NCBI RefSeq assembly: GCF_021083645.1
Contig: NZ_JAJNRQ010000005.1
Location: 36,096 to 100,095 of the forward strand
Length of the DNA stretch: 64,000 nucleotides
Direction: 5' to 3'
From: Schaalia sp. lx-260
Lineage (GTDB): Bacteria; Actinomycetota; Actinomycetes; Actinomycetales; Actinomycetaceae
Part shown: positions 59,632 through 64,000 of the stretch, in pieces
How the letters are laid out: each line of letters opens with the position of its first letter
Position numbering within the stretch: the stretch's first letter is position 1
Position numbers and translations under genes: made by a program
The notes under the pieces: generated by a model
Told to the model about the DNA's origin: nothing
Seen by the model: the letters and a program-made list of their open reading frames with translations, nothing else
Databases searched by the model: none

Positions 59632-60774
59632 TTATTTCTCAGATTGGGAACTCAAATCCTCTGATTGGGCTTTCTCTCCAAGTCCATTCTGCGGATTGAA
59701 CTGTGTTCCATTTTGTTGAGGATCACCCCACAGGCGTATTTTCATTCCCACATCAATGCCATCAACAATTGCTTGTCCACCCACACTGGTCCGCACCGAC
59801 ACCGGATATTGTGTACCAGCCACATCGACAACAACAGTCCTGCCCTGCGCGTCAACACGTATTGCAGTAAGAGGAATTTGAGCGCCTTCTTCCTCAGGAA
59901 CTAATATAACGTTCGCTGAGATTCCTTTTAGCCCTGCAACGGGAATACTTTCACACGTATCTGCACAAATACTGTCCTGCCCTAAAACAGGAGCAAGCTG
60001 CGCAAGCAATGTGTGTTCTTCAGAATTCTCAATAATCGTATCAATCACCGCATGCCACGTGTGCCCTTCATATTCCAACAGCACTTCTTGCCCCTCATGA
60101 GTAGCACGCAGCTGCCCCTCAGGTAAAGGAATCATGAAAGTCGGTGTTGAATCAAAAATTTTCACCAGTTTTGTTCCCGATTGCACTTCTGAACCCACAT
60201 GCACGCCATCTTCCCAGGCAATATTCACAGGCAAAGATGGAATAAATACAACCTGCCCCACAGGAATCACACCTGTCACTTCAAGGTCATGATCCTTTTG
60301 CCATTTCTTTACTAGACCCTCAGTGATGTCACCAAACTTCCCATTAGGAACCATATCCCGCCCATACACTTCAAATAAGTAGGCCTGAAGTTGAGCGACA
60401 TCCGTACCCTCAACTCCCATTCCCATGTCACGAAAAGCAGGAACTTGGCCCGGCAGGACAAAAATAGGACGCAAATCAACCGTACACAACACGTCACCTG
60501 CAGATATACGCCCCTGACGATCAGTAGGAATCGACGTCAACGTACCAGCAAACTTACCTGATACAGATGACTGGACAACCCATTCAGCTTTTGCCGCCAA
60601 ACTCAGATTACGTCCCAAATGACCCTGCACGACCTGACCGATAGCATACTGGGCAGCAGGTTCCACTTTTTTGGAAGGTAGCAGCAAGGCATGAGCAGCC
60701 CACCCTACAGCAGCACATAACGCCGCAAGCACAAATAGCAGAAGCAAAAAACCCGGTGAAACTTTAGCCCGCAT
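59632..60774 (-). CDS. membrane-fusion-type adaptor with peptidoglycan-binding domain, module B
   Basis: A 380-residue protein with an N-terminal membrane segment (about 8-30), a barrel-sandwich region, and a PG-binding-1 domain (MGVEGTDVAQLQAYLFEVYGRDMVPNGKFGDITEGLVKKWQKDHDL, about 118-163) inserted as in the adaptor at 50503. A beta-barrel part with IPLPEGQLRATHEGQEV follows. The C-terminal tail is Gln/Ser-rich. It is the counterpart of the module A adaptor and presumably works with the following permease. AGAGGATTATCAGCGT lies upstream of the ATG. Confidence 0.84.
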   Translation of the reverse strand: MRAKVSPGFLLLLFVLAALCAAVGWAAHALLLPSKKVEPAAQYAIGQVVQGHLGRNLSLAAKAEWVVQSSVSGKFAGTLTSIPTDRQGRISAGDVLCTVDLRPIFVLPGQVPAFRDMGMGVEGTDVAQLQAYLFEVYGRDMVPNGKFGDITEGLVKKWQKDHDLEVTGVIPVGQVVFIPSLPVNIAWEDGVHVGSEVQSGTKLVKIFDSTPTFMIPLPEGQLRATHEGQEVLLEYEGHTWHAVIDTIIENSEEHTLLAQLAPVLGQDSICADTCESIPVAGLKGISANVILVPEEEGAQIPLTAIRVDAQGRTVVVDVAGTQYPVSVRTSVGGQAIVDGIDVGMKIRLWGDPQQNGTQFNPQNGLGEKAQSEDLSSQSEK

Positions 60775-60863
60775 ACGCTGATAATCCTCTCGTAACGGTC
60801 ACTTATAGGGGGAAAAGCAGCGACTTTCACATTTAGTCAATTATTGAGGCAGCCCTCAGATAG

Positions 60864-61505
60864 TTACCACGGGCAAATTTTATAAATCTCGCTTTGGGGC
60901 TTCCCTGCCCAAAAACCACTCTTGAGCAATTCAGGTATAGGAAACCACGAAAGATCACCGGATATCATGTCTGCAATGTATTTTTCCCGACTGGGAAGTT
61001 CGGAAATAGTACCCCCATGCTCTGTTATGCACTGGCGAAAATTCACCAGTTTGTCATATTGGGCACTGACATACTCAGTGGTCAGCGTTGGTTTTTGCGG
61101 CCACGGTGCTGCCAAGTCTAAACATACTTTCTCATCTTTAAACTTCGCAGCTTCTTGTCCAACAGGAGGCACGTCCTCAGCAAGACTACTAAAGGGCGTA
61201 TGCGGATTATCCAACCTAGGACGAGGCCAGCCGTGCCCCTCCATGCAGTCAGCATACTTTCCAACAGCTTCTGCGAATAGTTCCTCGTATTCTTCATCAG
61301 AAGCAGCGGGAGGTAGATGTTCAGCTTTATCCCAATAGGAAACAAAATCCTGCGCCTCGCCGCTTTCTGATTGAACAGCTTCCGGCTTAAAAGCACTGAG
61401 CTCAGCAGATTCCTTGCTTTGGTGCACTTCTGAAGCACAAGCCGTGAGCGCAATAGTCGAAAGAAATACAATCCCGCACCATATAAGCTGCTTATAATTC
61501 CCCAT
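60864..61505 (-). CDS. lipoprotein of export module B
   Basis: A 213-residue protein from ATG 61505 (ACGGAAAAATT upstream) with a lipoprotein signal ending LTAC. The mature part has two units of the same shape: KYADCMEGHGW...EKVCLDLAAPW and NFRQCITEHGG...YKICPW. This is the two-cysteine pattern also seen in the lipoprotein at 49768. The longer frame to 61646 has no merit as a start. Function is unknown. It precedes the adaptor and permease and is divergent from the exported-protein pair at 61994. Confidence 0.8.
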   Translation of the reverse strand: MGNYKQLIWCGIVFLSTIALTACASEVHQSKESAELSAFKPEAVQSESGEAQDFVSYWDKAEHLPPAASDEEYEELFAEAVGKYADCMEGHGWPRPRLDNPHTPFSSLAEDVPPVGQEAAKFKDEKVCLDLAAPWPQKPTLTTEYVSAQYDKLVNFRQCITEHGGTISELPSREKYIADMISGDLSWFPIPELLKSGFWAGKPQSEIYKICPW

Positions 61506-61869
61506 AATTTTTCCGTGACTCATGTGTGCGACAGAAGAAGCATGCCTGATGTGACTAATCAATATCGTGAGTTCTCCTTCCGTCTCATACGATAAATTCA
61601 TCACAGCATCATTACTGTGATAGCAAAACATTAAGCGACAACACAATCTTTATCAAGAGATTTTAATTAAATCCCTTTACTGTCTTAAATCGTGAGATAT
61701 ACGAAATATTTACCTATACTAAAACTTTATTTCACATAATTCCCTCATTGAACAACAGCATAAAATAATCTTTTGAATCACAGAGGAACGTAAGCAGAAC
61801 TGCACAATCTCCATCAGTGCCGACATAATCTCATGTAAGCATAAAATGGCACGAATTTTTTTCAAACTC

Positions 61870-61898
61870 TTGACTTTACAAAGTATTGGTCTTATGCT
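61870..61898 (+). promoter_or_regulatory. sigma-70-type promoter for the exported-protein pair
   Basis: TTGACT (61870-61875), a 17-base spacer and TATGCT (61893-61898). It lies 96 bases before the ATG at 61994. The leader contains the 12-base palindrome TCGGATATCCGA at 61906-61917. The 488-base gap 61506-61993 otherwise shows no gene and must also hold the divergent lipoprotein promoter. Confidence 0.65.
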
Positions 61899-61993
61899 CA
61901 AAAAGTCGGATATCCGATTGCGCGCTACTCATCATGACTGATACATGCATCAAGTCATCTCTTTTTACTCATCCATCACAAAGGAGCGATGGC

Positions 61994-62473
61994 ATGGAAA
62001 CATCCATCAATTATTACCAACCGATAAGCATTACCAAGAACAAGCACATATTTCTTGCTTCAGTGCTGATAACACTATTTATGCTCATCACCCCAAGCAT
62101 CTCACATGCTGCCAGCGAAGATACAAGCGCAACATATTATAAATCACTTACTATTTTCACAAAGGTTCGACATCATAACGTTGGTCCAATGTCTTGGGAA
62201 AATCAAGGAGGAAATACCGGATGGAGCGACGGTAGTGTCACTAATACTTACTGCGGAGGCGCTAGAGGTGATGCGGTCGCCCTACGGTGGCCAGGAGCAA
62301 ATGGAAGCCAATTCGCTGTAACTTACTTTAAACCAGTCGCTTATTCATGGAAAATGTTCCCTCTGGCTTCATACGGACCCCGCGATTTTGTCATGTCTTT
62401 CAAAATGGAAGGCACATGTGGCGCTCCTCCATATGAGCGATATCGGAGTGTATGGGGAAGGATTCAATTCTGA
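61994..62473 (+). CDS. unknown small exported protein 1
   Basis: A 159-residue protein starting at ATG 61994, chosen because AAGGAGCGATGGC precedes it. A signal peptide (HIFLASVLITLFMLITPSI, cleavage near SHAA) is followed by about 125 residues rich in aromatic residues, Gly and Ser, such as NVGPMSWENQGGNTGWSDGS. It contains two cysteines (TYCGG and GTCGAP) that may form a disulfide. I recognise no family. The stop shares one base with the next start (TGATG), so the two are co-translated. Confidence 0.75.
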   Translation: METSINYYQPISITKNKHIFLASVLITLFMLITPSISHAASEDTSATYYKSLTIFTKVRHHNVGPMSWENQGGNTGWSDGSVTNTYCGGARGDAVALRWPGANGSQFAVTYFKPVAYSWKMFPLASYGPRDFVMSFKMEGTCGAPPYERYRSVWGRIQF

Positions 62474-63126
62474 TGCAAACGAAAACACTCAAAAACAAGG
62501 TACTTTTCACTGTTATTCTGCTGACTTTAGCGATTTTCGGAGCAAAATTTGCCGCTCAACCCATCGCCCAAGCAACTACGGGAACGCCCCTAGCGAAAAA
62601 TCAGCTTATTCCTGAAACATTACGCGACATTGCACAAGATGAACTCACTGAGTTTGGCGACCAACCTTATCCAAGCACCGTTGCACCAACTCGCATAGAG
62701 GATCTTCTTCCCTATGCGCACGGTGCCAAAATCTTGAGCAGTGAAGGGGAATCTGTAGTGTACAGTTCCCCCGACTCCAATCCATACACCGCTTCACTCA
62801 TGCGTAGTGCAGGCATGAACCCGCAGGACGGATCCACTGATGTCACCGTGGTCACCGAAAGTGGCGATATCGCAGTGCAAGCAGCATTACGTTGGGAATG
62901 TGCCTGGATTTCAGAATATGTTCGAGCAGGACGAGCTGGAAACGATCAGGCTGTGCAAGAAGCACTGACACAACTAGAGCGCTTTCCCTCACTTGAGGCA
63001 ATTCGTAAATACAATCCAGAGTTAGGTGCTGGTCACGCGGCTGATGTTCTTCCGAGGCTTCGTCAAGGCGATCAGGATTTTGCTCAATATTGGCTTGACG
63101 GCAGCTGCAGCGGCCTACTCCACTAA
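62473..63126 (+). CDS. unknown exported protein 2
   Basis: A 217-residue protein starting at ATG 62473 (GGGGAAGGATTCTG upstream; the frame is open 7 codons earlier). A signal peptide or anchor (VLFTVILLTLAIFGAKFAAQP, then AQATTG) is followed by a hydrophilic mature part with two cysteines (WECAWI and GSCSGLLH at the very end). The late half is helical and acidic (NDQAVQEALTQLERFPSLEAIRK). I recognise no family. It probably works with the preceding protein and possibly with the divergent export module. Confidence 0.75.
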   Translation: MQTKTLKNKVLFTVILLTLAIFGAKFAAQPIAQATTGTPLAKNQLIPETLRDIAQDELTEFGDQPYPSTVAPTRIEDLLPYAHGAKILSSEGESVVYSSPDSNPYTASLMRSAGMNPQDGSTDVTVVTESGDIAVQAALRWECAWISEYVRAGRAGNDQAVQEALTQLERFPSLEAIRKYNPELGAGHAADVLPRLRQGDQDFAQYWLDGSCSGLLH

Positions 63127-63165
63127 ACGCAACTAAATATTCAGCAATGAATAAGTCGTGTTGCT

Positions 63166-63201
63166 GTGCTCCACAAAAACACACCTGCTTCTGTGGAGCA
63201 C
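63166..63201. terminator. hairpin after the exported-protein pair
   Basis: GTGCTCCACA and TGTGGAGCAC are perfect 10-base arms around a 16-base loop, 40 bases after the stop. Only ATATAAAAAT follows, with no T run, so it may be a rho-independent terminator of weak type. The arm sequence repeats the last bases of the nearby tRNA-Ala gene. Confidence 0.5.
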
Positions 63202-63252
63202 ATATAAAAATCACATGTGGAATCTTTTCATCCCTCCTGCGAGTATTACGAA

Positions 63253-63314
63253 GGGGAAAGTCCGGGCATATGCGAGGTGCGACGGGCTGTAGGATAAGCC
63301 TGCACCTGTACCCC
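63253..63314 (+). ncRNA. candidate small structured RNA
   Basis: Nested arms pair in order: GGGG (63253-63256) with CCCC (63311-63314), AGGTGC (63275-63280) with GCACCT (63302-63307), and GGGCT (63284-63288) with AGCCT (63297-63301). The 341-base gap 63127-63467 has no gene otherwise, apart from a second hairpin GGGAG/CTCCC at 63331-63347. GAAAGTCCGGG at the start recalls a conserved piece of RNase P RNA, but the rest of that molecule is absent. Confidence 0.3.
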
Positions 63315-63467
63315 TATAGAGGTTTTATATGGGAGTAGCAGCCTCCCACCTTACCATTCGATTCAATAGATGTGGCACCCTGCATACTGTGCCGATTTGT
63401 CAGGCCACTAGGTTGACCGCTATCCTTAATAGGTCGTTGCGTCAAAGTATGCAACACTTTCCCGATC

Positions 63468-63540
63468 GGGGCATTGGCGCAGTTGGTAGCGCGCTTCCAT
63501 GGCATGGAAGAGGTCACGGGTTCGAATCCCGTATGCTCCA
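63468..63540 (+). tRNA. tRNA-Ala (anticodon GGC)
   Basis: 73 bases fold into a cloverleaf: acceptor GGGGCAT/ATGCTCC, D arm with TTGGCGCAGTTGGTAGCGC, anticodon stem CTTCC/GGAAG with loop ATGGCAT (anticodon GGC), T arm ACGGGTTCGAATCCCGT, discriminator A. The 3' CCA is not encoded. A good terminator follows at once, so it is a single-gene transcript. Confidence 0.95.
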
Positions 63541-63545
63541 CACGT

Positions 63546-63577
63546 ATCCCGTGATTTCGTTACAATCACGGGATTTT
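63546..63577 (+). terminator. intrinsic terminator after tRNA-Ala
   Basis: ATCCCGTGATT and AATCACGGGAT are perfect 11-base arms around TCGTTAC, followed by TTT. The hairpin starts six bases after the tRNA. Confidence 0.85.
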
Positions 63578-63699
63578 ACGTTAGAAATTCCGGACGGCTT
63601 ACTTGAGCACCACTACAACAGAACTAAGCAACCCAAAACAAGGAAAAACTGACGCATAGCCGACATAAGCACTCAACAAGCCCCCATCACGGCCTATAC

Positions 63700-63960
63700 G
63701 ACAGATCTTGTTGGTGGGGTTCTTGTTTTTTGTTGTGTTGGTGCTGAAAGGTGCCTTTTTAGGTTGGTTTGACTGGAGTTTAAGGTTGGACAAATCCTGT
63801 TGGTGGGATCAGGGTTTTTTGTTGAAGTGACACGGAAAGGTCCGTTCTTAGGTTCGGGGTGTCGGGTGGGGTTTATACGACAAATCTTGTTGGTGTGGAG
63901 TGAACTTTTGTGGTGTGTTGGTGGTCAAAACTCGGTCGTTAACTCCCCTTTTTTTTCCCG
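63700..63960. repeat. three imperfect tandem repeats of about 90 bp
   Basis: Units begin at 63700, 63789 and 63879 with the shared block GACAAATCTTGTTGGTG (variants GACAGATCTTGTTGGTG and GACAAATCCTGTTGGTG), then a TTTTTTGTTG-like stretch. Units 1 and 3 are preceded by TATAC. The plus strand is GT-rich. No ORF is convincing. The array runs to near the window end. It resembles the promoter or leader region of an rRNA operon, but no rRNA is visible, so its role is open. Confidence 0.55.
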
Positions 63961-64000
63961 GGCGTGTAATGGTGATGGGTGAATCGACTACATCGTTGCC

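Noticed and set aside
63251..63460. RNase P RNA, because of GAAAGTCCGGG
   Set aside because: The other universally conserved segments and the expected length of about 400 bases are missing.
63166..63540. TGCTCCACA occurs in the hairpin at 63166 and at the tRNA-Ala 3' end, resembling attachment-site duplications
   Set aside because: Nine bases is too short, no integrase or phage gene lies near, and the hairpin explains the upstream copy.
63314..63541. Minus-strand frame of 75 residues beginning MEHTGFEPVTSSMPWKRATN
   Set aside because: It is the antisense reading of tRNA-Ala, a well-known false protein found beside many tRNA genes.
63599..63793. Minus-strand 64-codon frame in the terminal repeats
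   Set aside because: It is built from the repeat sequence, lacks a ribosome site and is Asn/Lys/Thr-rich noise.
1..64000. CRISPR arrays, insertion sequences, prophage or replication origin
   Set aside because: I saw no regularly spaced repeats with unique spacers, no transposase or integrase frames, and no DnaA-box cluster. The only tandem array (63700-63960) has diverged units without spacers.

Overview
The window looks like a chromosomal segment of an actinobacterium with intermediate GC content, most likely a relative of the Actinomycetaceae. Three things suggest this. The gene orders are typical of actinobacteria: yebC-pdxST-ruvCAB-yajC-secDF-apt-rel, hisS-MBL-DUF349-rel, aspS-rarA-rpsD-alaS-ruvX-mltG-aroE, glnA-glnE, and a corynebacterial-type glycogen synthase divergent from glgC. 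Starts are often GTG with GGAGG-like ribosome sites. There are also traits of a host-associated lifestyle: a sialidase, an LAQTG cell-wall protein and an acyltransferase with an SGNH domain. Species identity is inferred, not proven.

Layout. Bases 1-11123 are a minus-strand block: the 3'-truncated trpE with hisI, a prepilin peptidase, aroE, mltG, ruvX, alaS, rpsD, rarA and a YciO-type protein. aspS follows, then a plus-strand MFS transporter, a DEAD-box helicase and a second MFS transporter (13-19 kb). From 19 to 34 kb comes the long conserved minus-strand core: hisS, a metallo-hydrolase, a DUF349 protein, rel, apt, secF, secD, yajC, ruvBAC, pdxT, pdxS and yebC. Many of these genes overlap by 4 bases and are probably co-transcribed. 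34-44 kb holds two histidine phosphatases, a small zinc-ribbon-like protein, glnE-glnA, an SPFH/NfeD pair, an ABC ATPase and the glycogen synthase. glgC and serB run the other way from 44.3 kb.

From about 46 kb the content becomes accessory. It includes an OatA-like acyltransferase and a Dps protein with a strong terminator. Next is a four-gene plus-strand module (lipoprotein, peptidoglycan-binding membrane-fusion adaptor, ABC ATPase, FtsX/MacB-type permease). It is followed by a sialidase next to a truncated LacI regulator, and a sortase-anchored surface protein whose signal peptide is separated from the body by one in-frame TAA. An AT-rich gap leads to a second, minus-strand copy of the export module (lipoprotein, adaptor, permease) in which the ATPase slot holds only a 38-codon ORF. 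Divergent from that copy are two overlapping genes for unknown exported proteins behind a good sigma-70-type promoter. The window ends with tRNA-Ala(GGC), its terminator and three imperfect tandem repeats of about 90 bp.

The most interesting part is the pair of parallel lipoprotein/adaptor/permease modules at 49.6-53.4 kb and 58.4-61.5 kb, with the exported proteins beside the second one. The families are recognisable, but substrate and role are not known from the sequence. Several genes nearby (surface protein, lacI, a small ORF at 49.6 kb, the missing ATPase) show signs of decay or of switching on and off.
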